The position numbers were made by a program, and so were the translations under genes. Shown here one piece after another: positions 1-12,859 of a stretch of DNA of 64,000 nucleotides. Source of the stretch: Asterias rubens (lineage: Eukaryota; Echinodermata; Asteroidea; Forcipulatida; Asteriidae); the NCBI RefSeq assembly GCF_902459465.1, contig NC_047067.1, positions 17,235,680 to 17,299,679 on the forward strand, given 5' to 3'. The notes beneath the pieces were generated by a model. That model had not been told where the DNA came from. It did no database searches and saw only the letters and a program-made list of their open reading frames with translations. Every line of letters begins with the position of its first letter. The stretch's first letter is position 1.

Positions 1-168
1 TGTCACGGCGAAACGTGCGGAAACAAAGGTGGGGTTTCCCGTTATTTTCTCCCGATGACCGATGACCGATTGAGCCTAAATTTTCACAGGTTTGTTATTT
101 TATATAGAAGTTGTGATACACGAAGTGTGGGCTTTGGACATGACTGTTTATCGAAAGTGTAGAATGGA
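1..168 (+). repeat. MITE family 2, right half, cut by window edge
   Basis: This matches the right half of the element at 26995-27354: the same GAAACGTGCGGAAAC block, the same GATTGAGCCTAAATTTTCAC block and a terminal CGAAAGTGT. The left half lies outside the window. The second copy gives the family outline, an inverted-terminal-repeat element of about 360 bp without coding capacity. It shares the block around TTTTCACAGGTTTGTTATTTT with MITE family 1, so the two families are related. Confidence 0.6.
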
Positions 169-1602
169 AGTAGAACTTCAGCCAGCTCGCTTTCTGCGCA
201 TAGCATCAAAGCAAAAAGAAGCTTAATGAAGCTTGTAACGTTACAGAGGGGATGAAGGACACAGTGCATGGACTCATGTGTCACTGCTAGCTGATGATCA
301 TTAACTGTTTACGACAGCTCTTCTTTGTGTCAAGATTAAAGGATTAATTATGGGCTTTGGCTTTCGGAGTAAAACACCTCGAAGTCAGGCGGCTGTTGTC
401 TGCCGAGTGTGGTACGCCATGGAGTAATGACTATACACATGGGATGGGTCATTTCATGCTAACGAGTTGTTCCATTTTACTTGATGGAAGGTAAAATATG
501 TAATTTACACGTGGAAGTCTTAATAGAACCAGGTCCGATCAAGCTGAACAGCTGATATCTCTAACTCCAGTGAATTGTTGTTTTAATCAAACGGTTTCTT
601 TGTGATGTTGGGACTGGAAATCCAACAGCATCAACGCGGCTTATTGGATCACAATAGATTATTCCTTGTGCGTTTTGTATGACATCGATCTGCCAGCCAT
701 TCAGCGTGCTCTGTATTTGTGTTGCTAAAACAGCGCCACAGAGAACTAGACCGATTAATTGTTAACCAAAGTGTTAAACAAGACCCATACTACCGTGAGT
801 GAACTTCAAAAGACATAAACAAAACATTAATGTGCCCAAGTAGCCTATCAATAACAACCGCACTGAGTGATTAAAAAAAAACCGGAGGGCTACGTGTGGC
901 TCACCGCGTGTCAATTTTTGAAGTAGAGGAACAGTTTCGCAGGAGTTAATGGCCGATATCAACTTTCAACTTCTGTAAGTATTATTTAACTAATTGGTAT
1001 TAACTTCTACTTATTTAATCCATTGACATTACACTTGTTTCATGTGTGTAGGTTTTTGTGTGTCATGTGTGTAGCTTTTGTGTTCAAATTACCTTCATCT
1101 CGGTACAGCAACCATATAGGAAGGACCTTTCTCTATCAACCTGTGTGTGTATTGAGGGTTCCTCCATGGTGTGTGCTATAGAATATGCCATACAAAAACT
1201 AGAAAGGGTTCGTACATAAAACAAGAACTTCCGCAAGATAAATGGAGTTGTGTGCAGCCATTGGTGCCGTTTTGAAAGGTAAATCTGTATCTCATCTTAA
1301 AATAGAACAACAGGAATTTTTAAATAGTATTATAAAGTAGTGACTGAGCTATTTGCACAGGTCATGTTGGCAACATATTGACAAAATTGTCACAATCAAT
1401 ATGGAAATGAAGAAGTCGCCAGTTCCATGGTTCCATACTCAGTCGTCATGGTCAGCGTCATAAAGACAAGTAAATTCATTTAGCATATCATTTTGTTACA
1501 ATTTATAACATTTTACCATCGCTTATTTTTTTTTAACAAAGCGCAACAGGTAACCCCAATGATTATACAGACCATTAGTTGTCATTTCAATATAACATGT
1601 AA
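169..1602. other. no gene seen
   Basis: AT-rich sequence with only short ORFs in all frames. I recognise no conserved protein, RNA gene or strong repeat. It could be intergenic or intron of the gene whose last exons lie at 11.4-15.4 kb. Confidence 0.4.
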
Positions 1603-1962
1603 AGTGGGGTAAAGTGTTGTAAGAAGGTACAAAGTGTCTTGTAAGAAGGTACGAAGTGTCTTGTAAGACGGTTCGAGGTGTCTTGTGAGAAGGTACGAAG
1701 TGTCTTGTGAGAAGGTACGAAGTGTCTTGTGAGAAGGTACGAAGTGTCTTGTGAGAAGGTACGAAGTGTCTTCGAGAAGGTACGAAGTGTCTTGTTAGAA
1801 GGTACGAAGTCTTGTAAGAAGGTACGAAGTGTCTTGTAAGAAGGTTCGAGGTGTCTTGTGAGAAGGTACGGATGAGTGTCTTGAGAGAAGGTACGAAGTG
1901 TCTTGTAAGAAGAAGTGTCTTGTAAGAAGGTACGAAGTGTCCCAGGTACGAAGTGTCCAAAG
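1603..1962 (+). repeat. 22-bp minisatellite, about 15 units
   Basis: Tandem units of the form GTACGAAGTGTCTTGTAAGA plus AG. Units differ by TAAG/TGAG and by a few short deletions. Scattered degenerate pieces (GTACGAAGTGTCC) continue to about 2235, some in inverted orientation. The 147-residue minus-strand ORF over this block is only the translated repeat (recurring TRHFVPS) and is not a gene. Confidence 0.85.
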
Positions 1963-2235
1963 TCATTTCATGTCCAGGGTACGAAGTGTCCAGACACCGT
2001 CAAAACGTGTCATTAGTTACTCTTTTCGTGGTGTGAACTTTGCAAAAATCTAGAAAATGGTGCATAAATCCAGAATTAGTCTGAGGTACGAGGTGTCTTG
2101 TAAGGGTGAGAAGGTACAAAGTGTCCCGTAAGAAGATACGAAGTGTCCATAGTCACTTCGTACCTTGCAAGAAGGTACCGTCGAAGTGTCCAGTGTACGA
2201 AGTGGCACAGGTACGGCGAAGTGTAACGGCACCGA
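1963..2235. repeat. decayed flank of the 22-bp minisatellite
   Basis: Pieces of the unit (GTACGAAGTGTCC and its complement) are scattered between unrelated bases. The presence of both orientations suggests that the array once had an inverted part, as in foldback-type elements. Confidence 0.5.
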
Positions 2236-2379
2236 ATCGTTAAAATCTAGATTCGTTACAAACTCAAGTGAATAGTTCATTTGAAAATGGCTGGATATCC
2301 AAATTGAAAGATAACATGATGTGCAACAAAGCACAACTGGAACAAAAATTGTTTTCAATTTTACAAACTATTTTCCACT

Positions 2380-2881
2380 TAAAGGCAGTTGACACTATTG
2401 GTAATTACTCAAAATATTTGTTTTAGCATGAAACCATACTAACGAGTAATGGGGAGCTGTGGATAGTATACAACACTGTGAGAAACGGCTCGCTCTGAAG
2501 TAACTCAGTTTTCGAGAAAGTAGTAATTTTCCATGAATTTGATTTGAGACCTTAGCATAAAACCTTACTTAGTAACGAGTAATGGGGGAGCTGTGGACAG
2601 TATACAACATTGTGAGAAACGGCCCCCTCTGAAGTAACGCAGTTTTCGAGAAAGAATTTATTTTCCACGAATTTGATTTGAGACCTTAGAATTAGATTTT
2701 GAAGCACGCAAATTCGTGTGCACCGTGACAAGTTTTTTTCGGGTCATTATTATCTCGCAACTTCGACGACCATATGAGCTCAAATTGTCACAGGTTTGTT
2801 ATTTTGATGCATATGTTGAGATACACCAAGTGAGAAGACTGGTATTTGACAATTACCAAAGGTGTCCAGTGTCTTTAACAA
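2380..2881 (+). mobile_element. MITE family 1 copy with internal duplication
   Basis: It begins TTAAAGGCAGTTGACAC and ends near GTCCAGTGTCTTTAA, the terminal inverted repeats of the commonest element in this window. The usual length is about 385 bp; this copy is about 500 bp because a block of about 130 bp (from the TTAGCATAAAACC region to GAGACC) is present twice in tandem. No coding capacity. TTAA at both ends suggests insertion at TTAA (piggyBac-like), but this is inferred from the ends alone. Confidence 0.85.
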
Positions 2882-5800
2882 AATAATTCACTTTATAACA
2901 CCATTGTAAACCGCTGAGCAAACTGCGTTGAAATTTATGTTGCAAGCAAGCATTGTAAAGTATGCCTATATGTTTTTTTTTACAGTTTTTTTTAATGTGA
3001 CCAAACGACGTTTGGCAAAATACACAAAGTAAGATAAACTTATAAGGAATCATACACTATATTTAAATGTTTTAAACCTTCCCTGATTTAACACGCTATG
3101 CATTTGAGGAAAATTACTAAGACAAATTTGAAAAAACCCTCACATGAGAAAATAGAATTAGCTGTTGCTATAGAAAATAGACTTAGCTGTTGCTATGGAT
3201 AACTAAGTCGTCAGAAACACTGGTAATTTGAGTGACCAAACATCTTGGAATTTAAATGACTGTACCAAAGAGGCATTGTGTTTAATGACACAATTAATTT
3301 AGTCTGACAAGGTTCGGTATAATATCTTCATATCACTTTGATGATCTGATCTTCAACAAAACATATTGTGTCACAGTTCTGCAGTAATAAGAAGGTGGAC
3401 CTCTGGCGAAACGGAAAAAAGTAGAGCCGTAAACGGCTAGGCCGAAATATGAAACATATCACAACTTCGAGAAGAAAGGTTTTATTTCATCGTAGTCGGA
3501 AATATGTTATTACACACAAGGTGAGAGATAACATGTCATTCATCATAACAATGACACGGCATAATTTATCCACATATATAAACAAGAGTTTTGGTTTAGG
3601 CCTAGTGTATTAATTTTAGTTGACAGTTCGGTGTGAAAAGTTTTGTCAAATTCAAAGGAATTTGATAGTGTGACCACGGTGTCATAAATACTTTTGGCTT
3701 TGAAGAAAAAAATATTGTTTCTTTGTTTGAAAATGTTGTAACCATGGAGGTCCTCCATGTTGTAACAAGCAGTTATGCCAATCTTATAGGCCGCAGCAAA
3801 GACACCACCACAACACACGTGCATTCCTGCATCAATATTTCCAGCCGAGCCCCATCACAGCGCGGGTTGCAATATTGTTGGGGACACTACTTGACTACCT
3901 ACAGCTTCTCGTTCTTCTACACAAAAGAACACAACGGGGCATCTGCTTTTGACTCGGATTGCTTTTGATGTGACTCCGGTCCTCCATGGGTAGGGGGAGC
4001 CACTCCAGTCGATGAAGGATAAAAGAAGGCGGTTTAAGGGCTGAACGATGGCGTAAATTTTTAATGGCTTGAAAACAGTTTAAGTTGCTGAAAGCTTTGA
4101 AGACCTGGTAACAATGGCTTGCGATGAGGCGTTGTATGTCAGTCCTTGCTCTCCAAAGCTGGGGGACTTGAAGGGCTTCTTTCATAGAATAGAAATGGAG
4201 AGGTGCAGTTAGAGACCTAGGGCGACGGTAAATAATGTGCGGCAATGGTCGTCTGCTGAATACCATCTTATGATTATTTGCAGATTTACATTTTCAAGGT
4301 GTGGATAATAAAGACATATAAAACTCGTGTTTGGTATCGACGATTGGAATACTACACGCTGCTCGTCTTGAGAACGACAGAGTATCTGAAGCGTAGATGA
4401 TCTCGAAACGTTGAGGCCGTAACAACAGCTATATTTTCAAAACAAACTTTCCTCACATGACCCTCAACTTTACGAGCAGGTCGGGGCCCAAAAGATATAG
4501 TTATTTCATGAGTACTTTTTGAGAAACCCGTGTATGTAGCCTATAAATAGTACCAACATGGCTTAACTGCAAAAGTAGGGGTAGGCCTACCGTCACAAGA
4601 CTTCAACAGTAATTTTTTGTTCAAAGATTTTGTGAATCGGTTCTGAAGAAGGTTTCATTTTTTACCATCGGCTATAGGTCTAAAATGTTATTTTTCGCGT
4701 AATACTAAAGTTTGATGAAGCACTGCAGGCTACTCAAAATTACAACAATTAAAGTTGTAATTGATAACTTATTGTAACTTAATTGATAACTTATTGTAAT
4801 GATTGTAATCATTCAGGAACTTTGACAAAAACGGAACAAACGCGTACCAAACCCTTAGCAAATGGCTCAGTCGTCACTGTAGTGTTAGGCCGTATCCGGA
4901 TTGGCGTTGCTAAGGACGTCCTGATGACGCAGTGATCAGTCACCAATTCGGACACAACCTCAAGGCACCGTTGTTGTCCAATAACAATTTTGGTAATTGA
5001 CCAGTGGGTAACTAATATGCAAATTCATCCGAAACAGTTATTGGTTACGACCAATCACACCACGGGGTACAAATTTCGAAACAGACTTGTAACTCAGACA
5101 TTTCTTCACAGGCCTACATACACGGTGTATGTCTTTAAATGGTAAGAAAATTATGTCTGAACATAACAACCGTTCGCATAAAAAACCCATGTTGTATAAG
5201 AGTATAACAGCACAAAAATAAGAAAGCTGTTTTCGCCAGGAAGTCGTCATGTTAAGAATGATGGCAAACAACACACGATGATCTGCTGAGAGGGGCCGGC
5301 TACTTTTAAATGCATTTCTGGGTTTTTTTTAACGAGGAAGAAACATGTCACTTGAAGATTGAAGTAGATCTTTCAATTTGCGCTTCAAAGTTTTCAATTT
5401 ATATGTGTTCCCAACGCGACCATTCACAAGAATGTTTAATTGATTATCATCATTCTTATAACTTTCTTGTATGTATACAATGTTTGCTTGCTTTCCCTCC
5501 CTCGCAAGCCCTTGAAACGTGTTGTATGGTTACAACAAGTTTTTAAATGTACTCTTGACAGTTGACACTTGTTTTCAATAGTGATTCCCCATATTCTATG
5601 TCTGAATTCTCAGGTACTTGACAGGTAAAAATTTAGATATCCACATGTGAGGGAGACAGCTTTGTGAATAATAGAAAGAGACGGTGACATCAAGGCCGGA
5701 TTCATTGACACCGCGTTGGTCTCATCAGGGACAAGAGCGATATCATAGGAACCATTAGCAGTATCTAGTTGTCGGGCTTCGATTGATGCCATGAGCTGGC

Positions 5801-6189
5801 ATCACAAACAGGTGAGTTTCATGTTCGATTGATCAGTTTGTAGCAACGGGGAAAAGAGCACTGGAGTATATTTAGTCTGGTTTGAATGAAGATATCTATT
5901 CTGCAGCAACAGTGGTTTAAGATGACCTCGATTGGGAAGAAGGCCAGTTCTGTGATCGTTTACGTGCCTGTACACGAAAACGAACAAGACGAAATTTATT
6001 GATGATCTCAAAACGGTGGTCTGGCACTATCTCAGGCCCGTTATTTTGATCCCATTTATATACATTGATCCCATTGGCGATGAGTCACGTTGAGTCAAGT
6101 TTCAGTTGGCACTCACTTGAAGGTGTTTTTTTCTTTTAAAGCTCACCATCTTCAATAAAAATTCCTTATACCAACACTGTAACAAAAAA
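2882..6189. other. no gene seen
   Basis: Only short ORFs. The longest, 3895-4266 on the minus strand, encodes 123 residues with no family I recognise and no splice context. Small local repeats occur, for example TTGATAACTTATTGTAA twice near 4750-4800. A stretch near 4390 (GATCTCGAAACGTTGAGG) resembles terminal sequence of some retroelements, but too weakly to call. Confidence 0.4.
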
Positions 6190-6373
6190 ATCCGTGAAAT
6201 TTACGGCACTTCACCTGGCACCCTATAGCTGCCAGGTAAAGAATCGTAAATTGCACGGTGGAAGTTTTGCAAACTACCTATTGAGGCACATTTTACAAAC
6301 TTCCACCGTGAAATTTACGGTTCCTTACCTGTCAGCTAGGGTGCCAGGTAAAATGCCGTAAGATTTCACGGAT
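6190..6373. mobile_element. foldback MITE, about 184 bp
   Basis: A long imperfect hairpin. The outer arms are ATCCGTGAAATTTACGGCA and its near complement ending at CACGGAT; inner matching blocks include GGCACCCTA / TAGGGTGCC and the arms around CACGGTGGAAGTTT. No ORF. Non-autonomous DNA transposons usually have this structure. Confidence 0.75.
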
Positions 6374-8496
6374 ATTTTTGGAGGTACAGGTAGGCCTGCT
6401 ACATTGTACCCGATACATGTACAATCGACTGCAGTGACCAATAGTTTGGTAGCCAGCTCTGGCGCCTATTTGTCCGTCACTTGAGTAGTGTCAATATTTG
6501 CTCATTTCTACTTGTCACTTTCAAGGGGACCTCCTTTCATACAAGTTTCATACCTCACAATGTTCATTTTAAATTTCCCTAATTTTCTAAATACTCTGCG
6601 TTCGGCAGATTGGGAATATTTAGAGGAAATTTGTATTGTTTAACCGGTTTTCTCTTGAGTTCTGAATTCGTGTAAGTTGTTTTGCCCACCGTCAAAAGAG
6701 CCCTTTTTACATGTAACGGAGCATAGCAGAGTGACTTATTGATGGTGAGACGACTTCAGTGTTTGAAGACCAAATTTACTCAGTTGCTACTCCGGGTGCA
6801 ACGATCACCCGTTAACAATTGCTTGCTATGTAGTTTACTCACCGGATTGACTGGGAAAACATTGTGTTAAATGGCGTGACTTGACACGAGTGTAGTTGGT
6901 AATTTGTTTTGTCATCTTGACATGCCGTTAAGGATCGATTATAGTATGTGCAGGTTGGATACCTGAAAACCAACGTTTCAGCGTAAGTCCTTGGACCACC
7001 AAGTCCTTACTTCATGAGGTTTGAAACTGGAGCACAATTTCACTAAAATAAATGTTGTTTTGAAATCGTGATTGCTTCGTTGGAATTGATACGTTGAAAT
7101 GATAGTTCGACCACTGGAGTTCTTTTAAAGGTAAGTTGTTCAAGGCTGCACGAAACACTTTCTTATCTGTCTCTGAAATAACACTGTAAATTTAAGGTTT
7201 GACACATCCTTATTTGACAAAGGGACATAATGTAACGACAAGTTTGACAACATTTCGGATTTAAAAGAAGAACTTTTCATGCTGCAGTATATGACGGAAG
7301 AGTGACATTTGAAGTTTTGCATGGTGTGGATTATAAACAAACTAACTATATATAGGTCTAGGTTTTTTGTTTTCTTTTTATTTGCGGGTACAACCACGAA
7401 TGAAGCTGTTTGGGATCAGTGTTGGCTCTGAACAGACCCGCTGTAGCTCCGATCTGAACACGAGCTTAGTATACTTTTTGGAACATCGAGACCACGGGAG
7501 CCCCTCTCAGAGCCAAGAGAGTCATACCCAAACAATTGTATATGCAAGGTTGTACCCGAAAGTTCACTTGTTTGTTTGTTGTAACTAGTGTCTATAAAAC
7601 ATTTCTTATCTAATAATTTTTCGAAATACGTGAAATCATGCATATTTTTCGTAAAGTTATGACCTGACTGTCAACCCTTGCAGTCTTTGTGAGATACGTT
7701 TAAAAAGATTTCGTCTTTGTGACTTTATGGACAGCAAAGCTTGACCTGATGGTAATGTAAAAATAATATTCGGGTAAGAAGGGGATTCATAATTAGGCCA
7801 CAACCTGTGTGAAGTTCAAACATCAAACACGCAAACGTTGTTCGTCCATATTGCTCGGCATTACATTGTTCGTGCAATGACAACAAACATCGCTCCGATC
7901 CTTGCATGGATGCCAATTAATTTCGTCTTAATCCGTTGTCAATGAGTTCGTCGTCACGAGTGAGAAGACTTTCCCAAAAAGTCAAGCCGATCCAGAAGAA
8001 TGGCCGAATGAAGTTGAATTGTGTGTGCATTACAGAGAACTCCGAGCAGTGACAAAGGAATTGTTCGGGGTGGTATATGGGCGCATTATATACGGTAGGG
8101 ATGACTCGCAAAATACTTCGTAATTTGGGATGAAGGTTTTTTTCATGTGGTGACCGTGGGTGCAAGTTCTGGCAGTGAACCATTGAGACAACACATGTAG
8201 GGTATAATTGCAACGAGAAATTGACGACTTTTGACATCAGAGTTGTGACTTGAGGAATATTTGGAGACCAACTTTCGTATATACTTCATATGGACATTAA
8301 AAAACCGCTTATTGGTTCCATGGATAAATAAAACATAAACCTTTGTTGAGGAATATTCGACATTAATTACAGGTAAGTTTGACCATTTGACCCATCGAAT
8401 TTTCCGACCAATCTGTGCGTTAAATAAGTAAAGTTTACTCACGTATTACTTGACCGGAAGGGTATTATGTCACATTACCCAGTAATTTGTTCACAC
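6374..8496. other. no coding exon recognised; two strong donor-like sites
   Basis: No conserved protein. Canonical donor sequences occur at 7131 (AAAG then GTAAGTTG) and 8373 (ACAG then GTAAGTTT) on the plus strand, but all upstream frames are closed. If real they could end non-coding 5' exons of the gene at 11.4-15.4 kb. This is speculation. Confidence 0.3.
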
Positions 8497-8853
8497 AAGG
8501 AAGTGGACACTATTAGTATTTACTCGAAATAATTATTAGCATAAAAACTCACCTATACTAACGAGCAATGGAGAGCTGTTGACAGAAATGGCCCCCTCTG
8601 AAGTTACGTATAGTTTTCGAGAAGAAGTAATTTTCCACGAATTTGATTTCGAGACCTCATAATTTGACTTTGAGGTTTCGAAATCAAGCATCTGAAAGCA
8701 CACAACTTTGTGTGACAAGGGTGTTTTTTCTTACATATATCTCGCAACTTCGACGACCAATCGAGCTCAAATTTTCACTGATTTGTTATGTTATGCATGT
8801 TGAGATACACCAAGTGAGAAGACTGGTCTTTGACAATTACCAATAGTGTCAAG
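8497..8853 (+). mobile_element. MITE family 1 copy
   Basis: Runs from GGAAGTGGACACTATTAGTA to CAATAGTGTCAAGTGTC, with the family's inner blocks (GGCCCCCTCTGAAGT, TTTTCGAGAAGAAGTAATTT, ATCTCGCAACTTCGACGACC, ATGTTGAGATACACCAAGTG). The ends are more decayed than in other copies. No coding capacity. Confidence 0.85.
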
Positions 8854-9052
8854 TGTCATAAATACTGTCGTTATTCTTTTATGAGAGTATGAAACTATTA
8901 TTCTTGTATTAAAATTGAGGTGTCTTTAAATTGAGTTATGGGTCATTTTGAGTAATACATCAATAGTTCAGTCTGTTTGAGAAGTTTCCGAGAAGTTTCA
9001 CACGCCTTGAATGTAAAAAATTAACTACTTGTTCTAATGTGTACTTCAAAGG

Positions 9053-9182
9053 ATAACTTTTCGTATATGGCGCCACCACTTTTTCACTCATTTTTACAAA
9101 AAGGGATATATCTATCAGGTAAATTAGATACTATATTATTTTATTTCGAATGAAAAAGTGGTGGCGCCATACGGAAACTTTT
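9053..9182. mobile_element. foldback MITE (GGCGCCACCACTTTTTCA arms)
   Basis: The arms TATGGCGCCACCACTTTTTC and GAAAAAGTGGTGGCGCCATA are perfect complements about 130 bp apart. A second full copy lies at 23840-23971 and a half copy at 24150-24228. No ORF. Confidence 0.85.
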
Positions 9183-11373
9183 CCACTTCAAAAAAGCAAA
9201 GTACCTATGAGGGTGGAAAATAAACAGATGCGATGAAACGGAATGAAGCGTCAATCTCGTTCCTTCGCAAACTACCGTCGCAACAACAGCTTTGGACCTT
9301 CGCAAACTCGTATCCTACTTTTTAAGTCAACTCGAATCTTCCAAACTCATACTTAACTTGGCAAACTCGCCTTCAACTTCAGTACAGACATTTCTTACAA
9401 ACTAAATAGCTTGGAGTTTCTAACATTGGATATTGTTGTTAAAGTTGTTGTGTAACTTTCGTCATCTATATTTTCCGGACACCGCGTTTCCTGTTTCAGA
9501 GATCCTCGCAAACTTTGAACATTGAAGTTTGCTAATTTTAAGGGGCGATTTTGAGAAAATCTTAATACAAATCCAACCACTGTGTCCCAATGGTACAAGA
9601 CAGTTTCGTGGAAGATCAATTCGTCAAGCAAAATGTCATCAATAATGAATTCCATGGCCCCGAGTCCCAATTGACTTGTACAGATCAATCATTCTATGGG
9701 TCCATCTACACGGGGTTTCAGATGGGCGTTGAAAGTGTTTTGTCGATCGAATTCTGAAGCTTTTATCTACTTAGCCTTAAGATAACAAGACCAGTCCTCA
9801 CGAGGATTCAAACTGTATACAGTGGCATACACCTGAGACAGTCATAACACAAAAACTGTTAAATAAATTCAGCTACATAGGGTACTGCCATAATTATAGC
9901 TCATTAAATCCAGTCGAAGGTTCCTTCTCTTTTGTGGAAGTACTTTTGCAGAGCGCATGATGGTTCGCTCCCCAAGGTGTTAGTGAGTTTATTTACGCAT
10001 CAAAGTGGGTAGTGTTGTTAGAGTGGTATAATCGCCTTCTATGAGTTTGTTCTAAATAATATATTGTTCTACATTCCAGGGCATTTCACTGGAGGCAAAA
10101 CTAGTCGCATAGAAAGTAATATTATATTATACGTGTCATAATGTCCACATCATTCAAGAGTCACAACAATAACAACTTAACATGTTTGATGCCCCTTTCT
10201 TCTAAATCAAAAGTTGATAAACAAAAACAGTCAGCACATTCCCATAAGAAATACCGTAAAAAATAAAGTTCGTCATTCTTCCATTGGACTGTGTACAAAT
10301 TATGCCTGCAGAAAGTCCGAGCTCTGTGGCTTATGATGTCATGTGATGCCCAATTATGCTGAGACAATTAGGCCCCCCCTCCCAAAAAAAAATCGATCGA
10401 AAAAAGTTGATCGTCCCCGCCCGCCTCCTTTTTGGGGGCCGCATCCTTTTTTGTTTACTATTTATTATTTTTCGATTTTTTTTTTTTAAATCAATCTTTT
10501 CAAAAGGACTGGCCTATATGAGCTTTTCCCGAATCTAACGTGATGCTCTCGAACACTTGTAACCGTCTGTTTCATAAAACAATATTAGTGAATGCCTACC
10601 AGCAAATCTTTTTAGTGTTATCCGACCCTGTTAATGTTAGTGTTAACACAGGTCCTCACGCAACTAATAGGTAAATAAGTTTGCGGTCGAATCAAACTGA
10701 AGAATTGGTGGTCTGTTTGATTTGAAATACTAAGCGGCCATCTTGAATTTTTTTTAGTAAAGAGTAAGTAATAGGGCCCTCATCCTCCTCTTTTTTGAAA
10801 AATCCGGACGATCAACTGGTATTGTTTGTTATTTGGCCTTACCAGGGAAATGGTGTCACCGTCACTTGAGGCGTTCTCTGCGTTAGTTTGGTTCCGGCAT
10901 TATTCCAAAGCCATTTCAGAAAAAGGTGAAGTTTAGTTGCCTGCATCCCTGTATCGGTACACCCAAGAGAACTTCTACATGTATAAGTTTCGAAATTTTG
11001 GACGAAGCTCTGTATTCTTTGAAGCTAATATTTTTTTAAAGTAAAAGGTATCTTCGAACTCAGATAACTTTGTAATTATTCAACAAATTTAGTTTTGTGC
11101 GAGAGGTACTTCATGTAGGCCCTATTGTGAATACTGATTCTTGCTGGGAACCGCTACCAGATAGTATAATAACAGTAATAAATACTGACTTTCGTTTTAT
11201 ACAGATTGAGGCAAAGACTGAATCTTCTTTACAAGTTAAGGATTCAAACTTTGGTAATACCACACCATGGCAGTGTCAATATGAAACCAAGAGTCACATT
11301 GAGTGTTATGAGAAATGTTGAAGGTATTTTGACTAAATTAACCAACAAGTATTGTCGCTATTTCTTCTTTTAG
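9183..11373. other. no gene seen
   Basis: Only short ORFs (97 residues at most) with no family resemblance. A C- and A-homopolymer-rich stretch lies at 10370-10500. Earlier coding exons of the gene at 11374 may lie here or upstream of the window, but none could be identified. Confidence 0.4.
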
Positions 11374-11518
11374 ACAAGAGTGGACTCCTAGATGGTACTC
11401 TATGGCGTGGTCCGGTGAATGTAGCGAGTACGAAGAAGGCGACAATGGGGACGAAACCAGCTCAGACCTTGACGAGATTCCCGACGATGAGCTGATCATA
11501 GTGTTGCGAGATGAACAG
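11374..11518 (+). CDS. penultimate coding exon of unrecognised gene (acidic segment)
   Basis: The acceptor is TTTCTTCTTTTAG and the donor CAG then GTCAGA. Read in the only phase that joins the next exon (phase 2 in, phase 0 out), it gives 48 residues: an aromatic start (QEWTPRWYSMAW) followed by a strongly acidic run ending DELIIVLRDEQ. It runs directly into the helix encoded by the exon at 14023. The open frame, the matching phases and the acidic-to-helical continuity support a real exon. The donor GTCAGA is not optimal. I do not recognise the family, and the preceding exon was not found. Confidence 0.7.
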
Positions 11519-12752
11519 GTCAGATTGCGTATAATCCTATAGAAAACGTTTTGTGAGTTTCCAAACTTCGGTCACGATCTCTCTTGAAGTCACGATATGA
11601 GGATATCTTAATCGTTACACAGACATCGTAAATATTATGTTATCAAAAGATGCTCCATAAGTTAAATTAACTGTAGCTCAATATTAACAGTGGTGCTCGC
11701 TTAGGAAACAAACAGTGGTGCTTGAATAATGTGAACCAGAAACACCGGGGTTGTGTAGCCTCTTCTCGTCCACCAAAAGTGTTTTGGAATATTTTATGTG
11801 GCACTTATAGCGGTACTAATTCTCGAACATTAATGTTAAAATACTTTGCTCAACGACACAAATGCCACAACAAGTAATTTATATTCAAACTAACATTCTT
11901 TGCTTTGTTCAAATGACTTAACCATCAAAATTAAGTTTTCAATAAGTTAAACCCAAACAAACCCTAATTTTTGCCTGTTTATTGTTTGTCACGCCTATTA
12001 TTATTTTTCTAATTTATTTCCATGTGCACCTTTGCGATCTCGCTTTTAAAACTTCAAAGACTATATGGATACGCTGCAAAAGCTGTGTACGAATACGAAC
12101 CAGTAATTTTGTCAAAAGTCGGTATAGCCACATGTAGCTATTTTTGCTTGCACAAAGCATGGGGAAATGTGCAAAGCAAAGCAACGGTGTTACATATGCT
12201 AAGCTCACTTGTGCTATGGCAACTTGTGCTGATATCTGGTTGTGCTCAAAGTGCTGTGTAACCTCCGCTAAATAGAGATTATTTCCATCATCTCATCATC
12301 CTCAAGTGTCCAAACATTGCATTATGCAGTAATAATCGCGTGTCTTATCAAACCCCCGAACGTAAACAGATTAGCTCTGAAATTCGATGGCAGCTTTTGT
12401 CTCTTTTTTTACCGCCATGAATCCGCAACAGCATTAGGGATGAGGGGTTTTCGACAGTTAAATGGGGTCATGACAATCGCACATTGTGCTCTAATAAGGT
12501 ACAGCATTATTGTATGGGCGATCAAAAGAAAAACTTGTACGTTTGCAAAGGACGAGTAAACAGCTTTGGGCATTGGGAACCAGGGCATTACGTAAATAGG
12601 GACCCCTTTCAGTTTAGTCATTCGGTGTGCCCCCCCCCCTCCCCTCTCACTCCCACATACAACGAATTGTGTATAAATCTCGTCTGACATCGCCTTTTTT
12701 AATCAATTTTCTTCAGTCAATGGTAATTTAAATGTTATTAACCATTATGACA

Positions 12753-12859
12753 CCTGGGGTCGATTTCACAAAGAGGACTAGTTCAAGTAGATATTACAAA
12801 CTTAAGGCTAATACTCAAGATAAGACTATTGTCCTAACTATTAATTTGTGAAATCCCCC
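12753..12859. mobile_element. short foldback element (GGGTCGATTTCACAAAGAG ends)
   Basis: It starts CCTGGGGTCGATTTCACAAA and ends TTTGTGAAATCCCCC, a terminal inverted repeat shared with the longer copies at 44855-45010 and 63231-63382. The interior is diverged. No coding capacity. Confidence 0.7.

Noticed and set aside
1523..1966. 147-residue minus-strand ORF with TRHFVPS repeats
   Set aside because: It is a translation of the 22-bp minisatellite.
3895..4266. 123-residue minus-strand ORF
   Set aside because: No recognisable family, no splice context, and composition like random translation.
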